From JAEINY01 sp942490535 (GTDB lineage: Bacteria; Bacteroidota; Bacteroidia; Bacteroidales; Marinilabiliaceae), in the NCBI GenBank assembly GCA_942490535.1, contig CALNXQ010000003.1:1-64000 (forward strand): 64,000 nucleotides of DNA, in the 5' to 3' direction. The notes beneath the pieces were generated by a model. The model had not been told where the DNA came from and searched no databases. It saw only the letters and a program-made list of their open reading frames with translations. Position 1 is the stretch's first letter. The number at the start of each line of letters is the position of its first letter. The position numbers were made by a program, and so were the translations under genes. Positions 43,004-52,430 of this stretch are shown here, one piece after another.

Positions 43004-44200
43004 TTACAGCTTCGAAAAGATGAGGGTACTATTGTTACCGCCAAACCCAAACGAATTAGACAATACATGCTTCAGCGGGCAGTTGGTATGCAAAACGGTT
43101 TCCGGCACCAATTGGGGTTCCTCGATGGCTTGTTGAAACCGCAGATTGGGATAGATCAACTGGTTTTGAAGCGCCAATGTGGAATAAACGGCTTCAATGC
43201 CGGCAGCGGCCCCCAGTGTATGTCCGGTGTAGGCTTTGGTCGAACTGAAAGGGGGTACCCTCTCCCCAAACACGCGCTTAATAGCCGTCGCTTCCGACTG
43301 ATCATTATTATCTGTTCCCGTGCCGTGTGCGTTAATGTAATCGATGTCATACGTGTTTAATCCGGCCCGCTCCAATGCCTGGGTCATGGCCAGAAAGGCC
43401 CCTTGTCCATCCGGCGACGAAGCTGTTTGGTGATAGGCATCATTGGCATTGGCATATCCCGATACCGCACACAGGATGTCTGCATTTCGTTCCTGTGCGG
43501 CGGATTCCAGTTCCAGGACTACAAATCCGGCACCTTCGCCCAGGTTTAATCCCCGGCGGGTGGCATCAAAGGGACGACACAATTCCTTGTCCACAATCAT
43601 CAGTGAATTAAACCCATTCAAGGTAAAGCGCGATAAGGCATCGACACCACCTGCAATGACTTGTTTAGCCCGTCCGCTGCGCAGCAAACGAATACCATGA
43701 ATGATGGCATTGGCAGCGGATGAACAGGCGGTGCTCAAGGTCGTCCGATAACCATTAGCACCCAGCAAATCCGCTATTTTATCCGTCGAATCACCGCACG
43801 GATGGGTATGGATAAACGTGGCATCCTCAACGCGGTTGCCCCATTCCAGCTCGGAACGATCCATCCCGCCTACGGTGGTGCCTGAGATCAATGCGCTTGA
43901 CTGAAGCTCCCGGTACGATAATCCAGCCATCACAGCTGCTTCTCTGGCTGCCAGGCATCCCAACAAAGCTGTACGCGTGTAGTTCGCCCGGTCCTTTTCG
44001 GCAATCAGCAGTTGATTACATATAGCCGTATTACTGAGCTTGACCTCACCCACTACAAATTCATCTTTGTGAACGGTGTCCAGGTGTTGAATGGGCCCGA
44101 TACCATGGGTCATGTTTTGCAAGGCCTTGAGATTGGATGGCACATCCAAACCGATGGCACTCACCACGCCCACTCCACTGATGACTATTCTATCGTTCAT
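43004..44200 (-). CDS. Beta-ketoacyl-ACP synthase (FabF-like), KS-alpha of a KS-CLF pair
   Basis: A 398-residue condensing enzyme. All three catalytic elements are intact: Cys in TLSTACSSAANAI, His in NAHGTGTDNND and His in YTGHTLGAAAG. The C-terminal NSFGFGGNNSTLIF is typical of KAS II. It probably catalyses repeated malonyl condensation with the downstream CLF-like partner during polyene extension. It is 133 bp from the ACP gene upstream. Confidence 0.92.
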   Translation of the reverse strand: MNDRIVISGVGVVSAIGLDVPSNLKALQNMTHGIGPIQHLDTVHKDEFVVGEVKLSNTAICNQLLIAEKDRANYTRTALLGCLAAREAAVMAGLSYRELQSSALISGTTVGGMDRSELEWGNRVEDATFIHTHPCGDSTDKIADLLGANGYRTTLSTACSSAANAIIHGIRLLRSGRAKQVIAGGVDALSRFTLNGFNSLMIVDKELCRPFDATRRGLNLGEGAGFVVLELESAAQERNADILCAVSGYANANDAYHQTASSPDGQGAFLAMTQALERAGLNTYDIDYINAHGTGTDNNDQSEATAIKRVFGERVPPFSSTKAYTGHTLGAAAGIEAVYSTLALQNQLIYPNLRFQQAIEEPQLVPETVLHTNCPLKHVLSNSFGFGGNNSTLIFSKL

Positions 44201-44333
44201 GTATTCTGGATTTGATATCCCGGGGGACTCATCAAATAATAGTTAACCGTAAATCGCACAAATGAACACAAATAAATCTTTGCATGACTTTGCGCTAATG
44301 CTTTGTGTCCTTTGCGTGACACATTTTTCCTTT

Positions 44334-44588
44334 TTATGAACGATGCGCAGTTATATAAGCCGCCAACGAATCGATGGATTGAAAGACATCTTTTCCTTTT
44401 TTAGGATCTTCCAGTTTAATGCCGTATTCTTTCTCCAACAGCACAATGATCTCCAGCGCATCGATGGAATCCAGTCCCAATCCATCGCCAAACAAAGGCT
44501 CTGAGGAGTCAATCTCATCGGGTGTAATGTCCTCTAAATTCAACTGCTCAATTAACTGCGCTTTCAATTGCTCTTTCAACTCTTCCAT
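44334..44588 (-). CDS. Acyl carrier protein
   Basis: An 84-residue acidic ACP. The phosphopantetheine site is the Ser in GLGLDSIDALEI (about residue 41). It carries the growing polyene or starter chain. A second ACP gene lies at 50045-50284, so the two may have different roles, one for the aromatic starter and one for extension; that split is a guess. The gene sits between a half-size ketosynthase-like gene and the KS-CLF pair. Confidence 0.92.
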   Translation of the reverse strand: MEELKEQLKAQLIEQLNLEDITPDEIDSSEPLFGDGLGLDSIDALEIIVLLEKEYGIKLEDPKKGKDVFQSIDSLAAYITAHRS

Positions 44589-44706
44589 GGTTTCTTCTTA
44601 TTATATGTTTGTTTTTATTTAGATAATAAATTCAGCATAAGGGACTATTAGACGCTCACTGTTTCCAAATAAAATCACGCTAACGTCCATCCATCTGATC
44701 GTTATC

Positions 44707-45264
44707 TCAATCTTCTTTTACAGCAAGGTATATGTTGGCTTCATATCCCCCATGTGCATCCATCTCCACCCACCCGGCTAAACACTGTTTGGTGGTTGTG
44801 GATTTAAAAAGCATCTGCACGTAATCCCCGATAAAAGAAGGATCATTACTTTCTTTGACGAAAAAGGCTGCTTCCCCTTTCAGGCCATGCCGGATGCAGA
44901 TTTCACCAATCACGATATTGGGTAAGGTATACACAAATACAGCCGGACTGGGAATTTCTTGGATGGTTTCCTGGTACTTGACATCGGTATTTAAGGAGGA
45001 CGACCGGTTACAAAATACAATGGCAGTTTCATCCGCTTTGAAGTCGTTCGTCTGATTCTGCATCAGTATCTCTGCGGCCAGAAACCCCAGTTTACTAAGG
45101 CCATCCATCTTATAAAACTTGCTGTATTTGCAATCCAGTTGTTGGTACAAGGCCTTGGCAAATAGCCCAAAGGTAGCTTCCTCACGCTCAAAGAAAAGTT
45201 GTCCATCGACCCATACCTGACCTTGTTTGATAACGACCGATTGTTGTGTTGATAGTTTACCCAT
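44707..45264 (-). CDS. Half-size ketosynthase-like protein, no catalytic residues seen
   Basis: A 185-residue protein. Residues of about 65-160 follow the N-terminal half of ketosynthases (DETAIVFCNRSSSLNTD, then PAVFVYTLPNIVIGEICIRH and GLKGEAAFF). At the position of the catalytic Cys the sequence is KESNDP, and the C-terminal half with the two His is absent. A structural partner or ACP-handling role is possible. ATG 45264 overlaps the end of the upstream ketosynthase gene by 8 bp; a TTG three codons upstream is less likely. Similar short proteins occur in Bacteroidota pigment loci. Confidence 0.7.
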   Translation of the reverse strand: MGKLSTQQSVVIKQGQVWVDGQLFFEREEATFGLFAKALYQQLDCKYSKFYKMDGLSKLGFLAAEILMQNQTNDFKADETAIVFCNRSSSLNTDVKYQETIQEIPSPAVFVYTLPNIVIGEICIRHGLKGEAAFFVKESNDPSFIGDYVQMLFKSTTTKQCLAGWVEMDAHGGYEANIYLAVKED

Positions 45265-46381
45265 GCTTCTCAATGACTAATGCGGCATTACATCCGCCAA
45301 AACCAGATGCCACTTTTAATACTTTTTTCATTGGCTGCTCCTTGCTTTCAGCAGCAATAGTGATCTCTTCAGCCACTCCAAACTCGGAATAACCCAATGT
45401 TTTAACCAGTTTATTCTCCAGAAGGCTCAGCATACTGATGACGGACTCGATCACACCGGCTGCACCCAGCGTATGTCCGAAGTATCCTTTCAGACTGTTG
45501 ACCGGTACGTTCTCTAATCCCGCCCGGCTAATGGCCTTGGATTCCATGTCGTCGTTATAAGGCGTGGCTGTGCCGTGGGCCGAAATGAAGTCCACCTCCC
45601 GATCAGCTCCCAAAGCTTTATGAATGGCGATGAGTAAGCCTTCTCCCGTGCGGGACGGACCGGAAATGTGATTGGCATCATTACTGGTGGCCCCATTACT
45701 GATTTCCAGGAATGGTTCCTGTTGTTGCTGATTGGTCAATACCACTGTGGCAGCTCCTTCGCCAAGGGTTAAACCATCCCTGTGTTTATCAAAGGGACGA
45801 CAAGCCTGAGCACTCAAGGAGTGAAAGGATTGAAATCCGGATACTACAAAACGGGATAACAAGTCCGCTCCCACCACGATGGCATGATCGTACTGACCTG
45901 CATCAATGAGGCGTTTACCCATGAGGATAGCGGCTACACCGGATATACAGGCATTGGATACCACCACCGGCGCGTTGGGATTATTCAGGAATTGAGCTAA
46001 GCGCTGAGCCGATTGCCACAGCTGCACCTCATCGGCTGATTGACCATTGGCCAGTTCACCAATGTTTCCTTTAGTGGTGGATAGAATAATGATCGTCTTT
46101 TCAGAAGAAGCATCCACACCGGATGCTTTCAAGGCGGTATGCGCCGAAAGACGAATGATTTGATCAAAAGGAGATAACTCCTCACCAGAAGGAGCTATCT
46201 CTTGGTAGGCTTGTTCAAGTCTGTTTTTATCAAGCCGGGCAGCTGGAAATTCCACTGACGATAACGCTGTATCGGACACGAATGAAATACCACTCCTCCC
46301 TGCGAAGACCTGTTCACCATTCTCTTCAGAAGTAAATCCCAGTGCTGAGATGATGTTATGTGCGGCAACAAATACTGACAT
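45257..46381 (-). CDS. Beta-ketoacyl-ACP synthase (FabF-like)
   Basis: A 374-residue condensing enzyme. Catalytic Cys in VVSNACISGVAAI, His in SAHGTATPYND and His in YFGHTLGAAGVIE are intact. It is shorter than typical FabF (about 410), lacking some N-terminal loop sequence. It may start or extend a particular polyene intermediate or form a mixed dimer with the half-size protein encoded by the overlapping downstream gene. Close spacing on both sides supports one operon. Confidence 0.9.
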   Translation of the reverse strand: MSVFVAAHNIISALGFTSEENGEQVFAGRSGISFVSDTALSSVEFPAARLDKNRLEQAYQEIAPSGEELSPFDQIIRLSAHTALKASGVDASSEKTIIILSTTKGNIGELANGQSADEVQLWQSAQRLAQFLNNPNAPVVVSNACISGVAAILMGKRLIDAGQYDHAIVVGADLLSRFVVSGFQSFHSLSAQACRPFDKHRDGLTLGEGAATVVLTNQQQQEPFLEISNGATSNDANHISGPSRTGEGLLIAIHKALGADREVDFISAHGTATPYNDDMESKAISRAGLENVPVNSLKGYFGHTLGAAGVIESVISMLSLLENKLVKTLGYSEFGVAEEITIAAESKEQPMKKVLKVASGFGGCNAALVIEKHG

Positions 46382-46396
46382 AAGATACGTTTCAAA

Positions 46397-46825
46397 TTAA
46401 CCGGCGGTCAGACCCCATTTCTGCTTCCACTCCTCATAAAAGGCGGGATTCGTTAATAAAAGAGAGCCATCGGTATCGACAAATACCTGGATACTTTTGG
46501 CGGTCATCGCCAATTTACGATCTGAAGCCCGGTAAATCTTATAGTGAAAAATGATTTTCGCAGCCGCCGTATTGACAAACTCCGTTTCGATGATGATGCG
46601 ATCGCCATACGCCAGGTACTGCTTATAATTCAGATCCAGCTTCACCACCGGCGTCATCATCTTGTTTTTATACACGTCCAGATATCCCAATCCATATTGA
46701 CGGCCAAACGCTTCGCGTCCATCTTCCAGGTATTTCACATAGTTACCATGCCACACCACCGCCATGGAATCCACTTCACTGAACCGGATATCACTTTCGG
46801 TACTATTTTTCAACGTATCGTTCAA
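46397..46825 (-). CDS. 4HBT-family hotdog thioesterase
   Basis: A 142-residue YbgC-like acyl-CoA/ACP thioesterase. RFSEVDSMAVVWHGNYVKYL matches the 4HBT catalytic segment (Asp in the DxMxVVxHxxY pattern). The reading frame begins with TTG at 46825; no in-frame ATG lies upstream, and one at residue 21 would remove part of the domain. It could release the finished chain from ACP or proofread stalled intermediates. Spacing is 15 bp from the ketosynthase gene. Confidence 0.87.
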   Translation of the reverse strand: MNDTLKNSTESDIRFSEVDSMAVVWHGNYVKYLEDGREAFGRQYGLGYLDVYKNKMMTPVVKLDLNYKQYLAYGDRIIIETEFVNTAAAKIIFHYKIYRASDRKLAMTAKSIQVFVDTDGSLLLTNPAFYEEWKQKWGLTAG

Positions 46826-46844
46826 AGTATTTATCTATTTAATA

Positions 46845-47471
46845 CTACCACCGTGGATAGTCTTTTTTCATTTGTTTGATGACCTGATAGATGCCACTGG
46901 CCCAGTAATTACGGAAGCCAAACCCACCGGTCGCTTTTTGTTCGTAGTACTGTGTTTTAATGATTTCATGCGACTGCACATCAAAAAACACAGCATACAA
47001 TCTCACTTTACCAGCTGTTTTATCGAAGTTCTCGATGGCAAAGAGTAAGCCAACACCTTCGCCCTCGGCTGTATAATTGGCCACATACGCTTTCAGGTCC
47101 TCATCCGTGAGTTTATTGACATCATACGTCACCAGGCCTTCCACAGCCACTTCATCATTGCGCTTTTCAACGGTTTTAATATCGTTTTTAATGGTCTTGG
47201 AAAGGGCTCCTGCCAAATCATATTTCTTGGCCTCATTCAATACCAAATGATTCCACGCATCAAAGTACTGATTGACGATGGCATCCGGATCGCTAAACCC
47301 GGCATCGGTCGAACCAATCATTTTAGCCTTGGTAAAATCCATTCCAAACCAGACAATTTCATCGGCTGATTTTAGTTTTTCGACATTCTGTGCCGACGTG
47401 GCTGAACTAAAGCCAATCACTGCCATCAGCAATACGGCACGCATCAAGGTTGAAACTTTTGTTGTCTTCAT
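46845..47471 (-). CDS. Secreted protein of unknown function in the pigment cluster
   Basis: About 208 residues with a signal peptide (VLLMAVIGFSSATSAQ). The mature part contains EIVWFGMDFTKAKMIGS and LRLYAVFFDVQSHEI-like strands, with FRNYWASGIYQVIKQM near the end. I do not recognise a named family, but similar proteins accompany Bacteroidota flexirubin-type loci. Probably periplasmic or outer-membrane-associated. Start ATG 47471 is preferred, with another ATG two codons upstream. Confidence 0.65.
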   Translation of the reverse strand: MKTTKVSTLMRAVLLMAVIGFSSATSAQNVEKLKSADEIVWFGMDFTKAKMIGSTDAGFSDPDAIVNQYFDAWNHLVLNEAKKYDLAGALSKTIKNDIKTVEKRNDEVAVEGLVTYDVNKLTDEDLKAYVANYTAEGEGVGLLFAIENFDKTAGKVRLYAVFFDVQSHEIIKTQYYEQKATGGFGFRNYWASGIYQVIKQMKKDYPRW

Positions 47472-47538
47472 AATCATTTATTTTAAAGTTAAAGAATAGT
47501 CTGCTTACCTCTCCACAACTTCTCAATCTCCCTGATTA

Positions 47539-47976
47539 TTACACTGACGCTTCATCGGGTTGTATGAAAATATTCATCTCACACGCCGCTATCAATTGGT
47601 CTTGATGATACACTTCCCCTTTTATCACCCGGTAGTCAAACACCTCATGAATCACTTTAACATGCGTTTCAATGGTTTGGCCCACGGCGGGTTTCTGATT
47701 TATTTTCAATTTCTTTACTGCACCGATAAATCCCAGTTTCACCGTTGCCTGATTCGCAATGGCATGGAAGCCGGTCATGGCAGCACCGGTCTGCGCAATG
47801 TTTTCAATCAAACCGGACTCCTGCAAAAATCCTGCCTCAACAAACAAATTATCCTGTTCAATGTCAAATAAAGTGACGGCCGATGCTTCGGTAGCTTCTT
47901 TAAGTCTATGGATCATCACCATAGGAGGCCGCTGTGGAATGAACCTGAACAGGTCTTCGCGTTTATCGGTTATCAT
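47539..47976 (-). CDS. Hotdog-fold ACP dehydratase-like protein (ApeP/FabZ-like)
   Basis: A 145-residue hotdog protein. FIPQRPPMVMIHRL and GLIENIAQTGAAMTGF match the dehydratase subgroup of aryl polyene loci (ApeI/ApeP type). With the dehydratase at 24093-24476 it would form the double bonds of the polyene after ketoreduction. It lies 10 bp after the methyltransferase gene, consistent with coupling. Confidence 0.82.
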   Translation of the reverse strand: MITDKREDLFRFIPQRPPMVMIHRLKEATEASAVTLFDIEQDNLFVEAGFLQESGLIENIAQTGAAMTGFHAIANQATVKLGFIGAVKKLKINQKPAVGQTIETHVKVIHEVFDYRVIKGEVYHQDQLIAACEMNIFIQPDEASV

Positions 47977-47986
47977 GCTGTTTTAC

Positions 47987-49054
47987 TTATTTCTTTTTAC
48001 ACTTAAATAAGGTATGACTGACCCCGATGTCCTCAAAGGACTCATCGATGTATAGGCCGGCTTTCTCCAATAAGTTCTCCATATCACTGGAGTGATACAT
48101 CTGGCTGCAACCATTGGCCAGACAAGTGAAATAAAGCGACGTAGCATGTAAACTGTAGGTGGACGCTTCAAATTTCTGCTTGTCCCAATAGGTCTCCAGA
48201 ATGTAAAATGACGCGTCATCATTCATGGCATTTCTGGCTCTGAGCAACAATTGCAACACATCTTCCTGTGAGAAACAATCCAGGAACTGGCTCATCCAAA
48301 TCACATCCGCTCCTTCGGGAAAAGGGACACTGTGATCGAGCAAATTCAGAGCATGGCCGCTGATGCGGTTCTGATAGCCGTGTGCCATGATGTTTTCAAA
48401 GGCCTTATTCAACTGACCTGGTAAATCCAGGATGGTGACCTTCACGTCGTCATTGTATGCAGCACATTTAATGGAAAATTTCCCGGTGTTGCCTCCCACA
48501 TCCAAAACCTGTTTGGGATGATCCTTAAACACAATGGGTAAAATTTCGGGAAAGGCATAATCAGAATAATAATGGTCAAAATCAAACCAGCTTTTCTGAG
48601 CTTTCTCCGGTAGTTCCGATAAGGCTTCATACACCGTATCCCACTCACCGAATACCTTCAATCCTTCCGGTTTACCCGTTTTGATGGATTCTTCCAGCTC
48701 AAACATACCCAGGTAATTCACATCATGGGTAAAATCCATGTTGACTTTGGTCAGTTCATCACTCAGGATGAAAAATCCAGTTTTGGTTAGTATCCAGCGA
48801 CCTTCTTCAGCACGTACCATCTCCATGCTCAAACCGGCTTCCACCAAAACCTTCACGCCATACACCGATAAATTCAGCTGCTGAGCCATCTCTTCCGTGG
48901 TGAGACCTTTTTTGTTTTTACGCAACAACGCCAGTATTCCGAGGTTACGCAGCGCCCGGGCGGCCTGAAACATAATGGGCCCAAACGCGATTTTTTGAGC
49001 ATCGTACTTAGCCTGTAAGGCCGATTTTTTATCTGATCCGTAGTTAAACGACAT
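47987..49054 (-). CDS. SAM-dependent methyltransferase (O-methyltransferase-like)
   Basis: A 355-residue enzyme. The N-terminal 100 residues form a winged-helix dimerisation domain (GLTTEEMAQQLNLSVYGVKV), and the C-terminal part binds SAM through KQVLDVGGNTGKFSIKCA. This layout is that of small-molecule methyltransferases of the hydroxyneurosporene/caffeate O-methyltransferase type. It could methylate the aromatic head group, as flexirubin-type pigments often carry ring methyl groups; C- versus O-methylation cannot be decided. Confidence 0.87.
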   Translation of the reverse strand: MSFNYGSDKKSALQAKYDAQKIAFGPIMFQAARALRNLGILALLRKNKKGLTTEEMAQQLNLSVYGVKVLVEAGLSMEMVRAEEGRWILTKTGFFILSDELTKVNMDFTHDVNYLGMFELEESIKTGKPEGLKVFGEWDTVYEALSELPEKAQKSWFDFDHYYSDYAFPEILPIVFKDHPKQVLDVGGNTGKFSIKCAAYNDDVKVTILDLPGQLNKAFENIMAHGYQNRISGHALNLLDHSVPFPEGADVIWMSQFLDCFSQEDVLQLLLRARNAMNDDASFYILETYWDKQKFEASTYSLHATSLYFTCLANGCSQMYHSSDMENLLEKAGLYIDESFEDIGVSHTLFKCKKK

Positions 49055-49063
49055 AATATTCAG

Positions 49064-49951
49064 TTACTCTTCCCAAAATTGGAAGTAATTAAACCATTGC
49101 AGCGGATATTGCTTCAGTTTCTGTTCCAGGAAACAAGCATAATCCGTTACCATTTCTTTGACTTCGGCCTTACGGGTTTTCAGATTACCCGGGTATTTAA
49201 ACAGCTTGGGTTGAGAGGCATAAAAGTGATAATGGGTCGAATGATCTTTCACAGTCACCACATATGTCACCGGCACCCGATGTTTGGATGCCAGGTAAAG
49301 CGGTCCTGCGGGAAATTTAGCCCTCTGCCCCATGAAATCAACCGACACCGTTTGTGTGCCCGGCAAAAAACGATCACCATGAATGGCTACCAGTTCTTTG
49401 TTCTTCAAAGCCTCTGCCACCGCAAATAAATGTGAAAAATCCTCTTTGATGGGGATGATTTTCATGTTGCGTTCTTCCAGCACATTATCCAGATAGGATT
49501 TGATGCGTTGGTGTTCGGCTTCGAGCATCACAATGTTCACAGGTACATCAATGCGTTCCAACAGCTGACCTGCTACTTCCCAATTACCCATGTGGGCACC
49601 AATCAGCACTCCTCCCTGACCATCTTTGGCCATCTGAACGAGGTGCTGCTCTCCTTCGAATGTAAAGGTGAATTTGTCCCGTAATCCTGCCAGAAAAGCC
49701 ACCTTATCAATTAAGACCTGACCCAACAGACAATAATTTCGATAAATAGAGATGTATGTCTTCGTGCCCGAGTAGCCCAATATCTTTCTGAAATAATAGC
49801 GGATACCACTTTTTTCGGTGAAAAACAGGAAATAAAGTGCCACAAACCACAATAAAACATAGGCAGCTTTAATACCCAGGTAACGGATCACAAACACGAA
49901 TATTTTATATCCGGCAATTCCTCCTCTGGTTTTTCCTGACCATTTTGACAT
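49064..49951 (-). CDS. LpxL/HtrB-type lysophospholipid acyltransferase
   Basis: A 295-residue inner-membrane acyltransferase. The HxxxxE catalytic motif is GAHMGNWEVAGQLL (about residues 118-131). Hydrophobic helices near residues 18-48 (VFVIRYLGIKAAYVLLWFVA) anchor it. In pigment loci this enzyme family is thought to attach the aryl polyene to a lipid or glycolipid carrier. It begins 10 bp before the methyltransferase gene. Confidence 0.88.
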   Translation of the reverse strand: MSKWSGKTRGGIAGYKIFVFVIRYLGIKAAYVLLWFVALYFLFFTEKSGIRYYFRKILGYSGTKTYISIYRNYCLLGQVLIDKVAFLAGLRDKFTFTFEGEQHLVQMAKDGQGGVLIGAHMGNWEVAGQLLERIDVPVNIVMLEAEHQRIKSYLDNVLEERNMKIIPIKEDFSHLFAVAEALKNKELVAIHGDRFLPGTQTVSVDFMGQRAKFPAGPLYLASKHRVPVTYVVTVKDHSTHYHFYASQPKLFKYPGNLKTRKAEVKEMVTDYACFLEQKLKQYPLQWFNYFQFWEE

Positions 49952-50044
49952 AGACCTTATTTACGATAGATCATTAGCGTTTAGATAAAAGACACGAGCC
50001 CTTAGACACCAGACTCATTCTGATTCTATTATTAGCTACTGCAA

Positions 50045-50284
50045 TTAATTAGTACGTTCGTCGATGTATTGGTATAAATCGTTCAGCGTGCGAACACCCG
50101 CCATCTCTTCACGCTTTACTTTAAACCCGAAATCTTTTTCGATAATCACCACAATGTCTACAAAATCCAGACTTTCGATGCCTAAATCATCAATTAAATG
50201 GGCATCCGGCGTTAATTTGTTCTCATCAATCTCAAATTCATCCACCAGGAATTCATTCACCTTCTCAATTACTTCCGCTTTCAT
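50045..50284 (-). CDS. Acyl carrier protein
   Basis: A 79-residue acidic ACP from ATG 50284 (the upstream ATG would add a basic, non-conserved leader). The phosphopantetheine Ser is in DLGIESLDFVDI (about residue 37). It probably works with the ketosynthase at 50447-51667, encoded immediately upstream. It differs strongly from the ACP at 44334. Confidence 0.9.
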   Translation of the reverse strand: MKAEVIEKVNEFLVDEFEIDENKLTPDAHLIDDLGIESLDFVDIVVIIEKDFGFKVKREEMAGVRTLNDLYQYIDERTN

Positions 50285-50446
50285 CGTTTTATTCTTTAAT
50301 TTAATACCTCTCAAAAATAACAGGATCTGCTCCAGGAAAAAGGGTAAAAATTAAAAGAGAAAAGTGGTTCTAAATTGAATATGCCACGCTTTCTCTTATT
50401 TACCCTCACTACCTGACTGATACCATTTAATACTAGCCGTGCTCTG

Positions 50447-51667
50447 CTATTTAAAGCGCGACACAATTAATGATGAATTGGTTCCTCCAAACCCGAAGGA
50501 GTTGGACAAGAACGTATCAATATGTGCTTCCTTACGAACATCTGCGATGCGTAATTTAGCCGAATCTTCATCGGGATTGTCAAAGTTAATATTCGGCGCA
50601 ATAAAATCATTGTGCATCATCAAGGTGGAATAGATCACCTCACTGGCACCTCCCATCCACATTTCATGACCGGTCATTGACTTGGTCGATGAAATCCAGG
50701 GTTTATGTTCGCCAAAGATATTGTGCAATGCTTTGGCCTCATTCAAGTCACCCACCGGAGTAGAAGTGGCATGCGCATTGATGTAATCAATTTCGCGGGC
50801 CGCCATGTTGGCATCTTTCAGGCAACGTTCCAATGAACGGGTTGGGCCTTCCACATTGGGTACCGAAATGTGATCGCCATTGGATGAAAAGCCATAACCG
50901 CGGATCTCACCCAATATCGTTGCTCCCCGACGTACTGCCGACTCATAGCTTTCGATGATCACCGTTGCAGCTCCCCCACTGGGCACTAATCCATCCCGAT
51001 CCTTATCGAAGGGACGCGATGCTTTGGTCGGATCCTCTTCACGTACCGAAAAAGCACTCAATCCATCAAAACTCCCCATAGACTCGGCATTCACTTCCTG
51101 ACCACCCCCGCAAATGATAATGTCTTGCAGGCCTTGTTTGATCAATAAATAACCCATTCCAATGGCATGCGAACTGCTGGCACAGGCTCCACTCACTGTA
51201 AAATTGATCCCTCTCAATTTCAGAATCACTGACAGGTTCATGGTGATGGTGGAATTCATGGATTGAAAAATTGACCCGGATCCCACCAGGGTTGTATCCT
51301 TTTTTTCACGTACCAGATCAATGGCATTTATCACTGGAATAGAGGAACTGTCATTGCCATAGAGTATACCCACTTCATTGGCTTCCAGAAAACCCATGTC
51401 AATCCCTGCATTTTTCAAGGCTTCCATAGTGGCGACGTAACTGTATTCACCTTGCTCGGCCAATCCGATGCGTGCCCGGCGTGGAAGGACACCCTTCAAA
51501 TCAGGACGCTCGATGATACCTGTTAAAGCAGAACGAAAACCAAACTCCTTACGGCGTGGATCGATTCCAATACCCGATCGTCCCACATAAAGAGATTCTT
51601 TAACTTCGTCAATGTTTTTTCCGATGGTGGAATAGATACCCATCCCGGTAATAACAACTCTATTCAT
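50447..51667 (-). CDS. Beta-ketoacyl-ACP synthase (FabB/FabF-like)
   Basis: A 406-residue condensing enzyme. Catalytic Cys in FTVSGACASSSHAIG, His in INAHATSTPVGD and His in MTGHEMWMGGA are all present, the last motif being of the KAS I kind. It is encoded between the ketoreductase and ACP genes, a typical order in aryl polyene loci. It probably initiates or elongates the chain on the 50045 ACP. Confidence 0.92.
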   Translation of the reverse strand: MNRVVITGMGIYSTIGKNIDEVKESLYVGRSGIGIDPRRKEFGFRSALTGIIERPDLKGVLPRRARIGLAEQGEYSYVATMEALKNAGIDMGFLEANEVGILYGNDSSSIPVINAIDLVREKKDTTLVGSGSIFQSMNSTITMNLSVILKLRGINFTVSGACASSSHAIGMGYLLIKQGLQDIIICGGGQEVNAESMGSFDGLSAFSVREEDPTKASRPFDKDRDGLVPSGGAATVIIESYESAVRRGATILGEIRGYGFSSNGDHISVPNVEGPTRSLERCLKDANMAAREIDYINAHATSTPVGDLNEAKALHNIFGEHKPWISSTKSMTGHEMWMGGASEVIYSTLMMHNDFIAPNINFDNPDEDSAKLRIADVRKEAHIDTFLSNSFGFGGTNSSLIVSRFK

Positions 51668-51687
51668 TGGTCTATATTATTCTTTTA

Positions 51688-52416
51688 TTAGCTATGCATA
51701 CCGCCATTCACAGAAATCACCTCGCCTGTGATGTACGATGATTTCTCAGAGGCCAGAAAACTGATCACTTCCGCCACTTCATCAGCTTTACCAAACCGGT
51801 TCAACGGCACCATTTTCTTCAGTTGAGATTCATCCAGTCCTTCAGTCATATCGGAATGGATAAAACCGGGTGCCACACAATTCACGGTCACCTTCTTTTT
51901 ACCAATCTCCATGGCCAATGATTTGGATGCTGCAATCACACCCGCTTTAGCAGCTGAGTAATTCACCTGTCCAGGATGCCCTTTCTGACCCGATAAAGAC
52001 ACCACATTGATCACACGGCCATTTTTACGGACCAACATGTCTTGCAATACCTGACGCGTGACGTAAAAGAAACTGTCCAGATTGGTGGAAATCACTTTCT
52101 GCCATTGCTCTATGGACATGAAAATCATGAGGCCATCATCGGTGATGCCCGCATTATTGACCAATACTTCAATGTATTCGTCCGGATGTTTTTCCTGCCA
52201 CTCCACAATGGCTTTCTCCACTTGCTCGTGACTGGACACATCAAAAGGCATCAATTCACCATCACCTCCTTTACTTTGAATCTCCTTCAAGGTCGCCTCG
52301 GCTTCAGCTTGGTTTGAACGGTAATTGATCAATACGTAAAATCCATCTTCCGCCAACTTAATGGCAGCTGCTTTACCAATTCCCCGTGATGCTCCTGTAA
52401 CTAATGCGTATTTCAT
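51688..52416 (-). CDS. 3-oxoacyl-ACP reductase (FabG-like SDR)
   Basis: A 242-residue SDR enzyme from ATG 52416. YALVTGASRGIGKAAAIKLA is the NADPH site; NNAG (LVNNAGITDDG) and the catalytic Ser/Tyr/Lys (VVSLSGQ; VNYSAAKAGV) are intact. It reduces ketoacyl-ACP during polyene formation and is the only ketoreductase in the cluster. It lies 14 bp from the ammonia lyase stop, indicating the same transcript. Confidence 0.92.
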   Translation of the reverse strand: MKYALVTGASRGIGKAAAIKLAEDGFYVLINYRSNQAEAEATLKEIQSKGGDGELMPFDVSSHEQVEKAIVEWQEKHPDEYIEVLVNNAGITDDGLMIFMSIEQWQKVISTNLDSFFYVTRQVLQDMLVRKNGRVINVVSLSGQKGHPGQVNYSAAKAGVIAASKSLAMEIGKKKVTVNCVAPGFIHSDMTEGLDESQLKKMVPLNRFGKADEVAEVISFLASEKSSYITGEVISVNGGMHS

Positions 52417-52430
52417 CAAATCTTTTTCAA

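Noticed and set aside
41995..43068. Longer start of the chain-length-factor-like gene at 43068
   Set aside because: The extra codons lie inside the upstream ketosynthase gene and do not resemble ketosynthase N-termini; ATG 43002 fits better.
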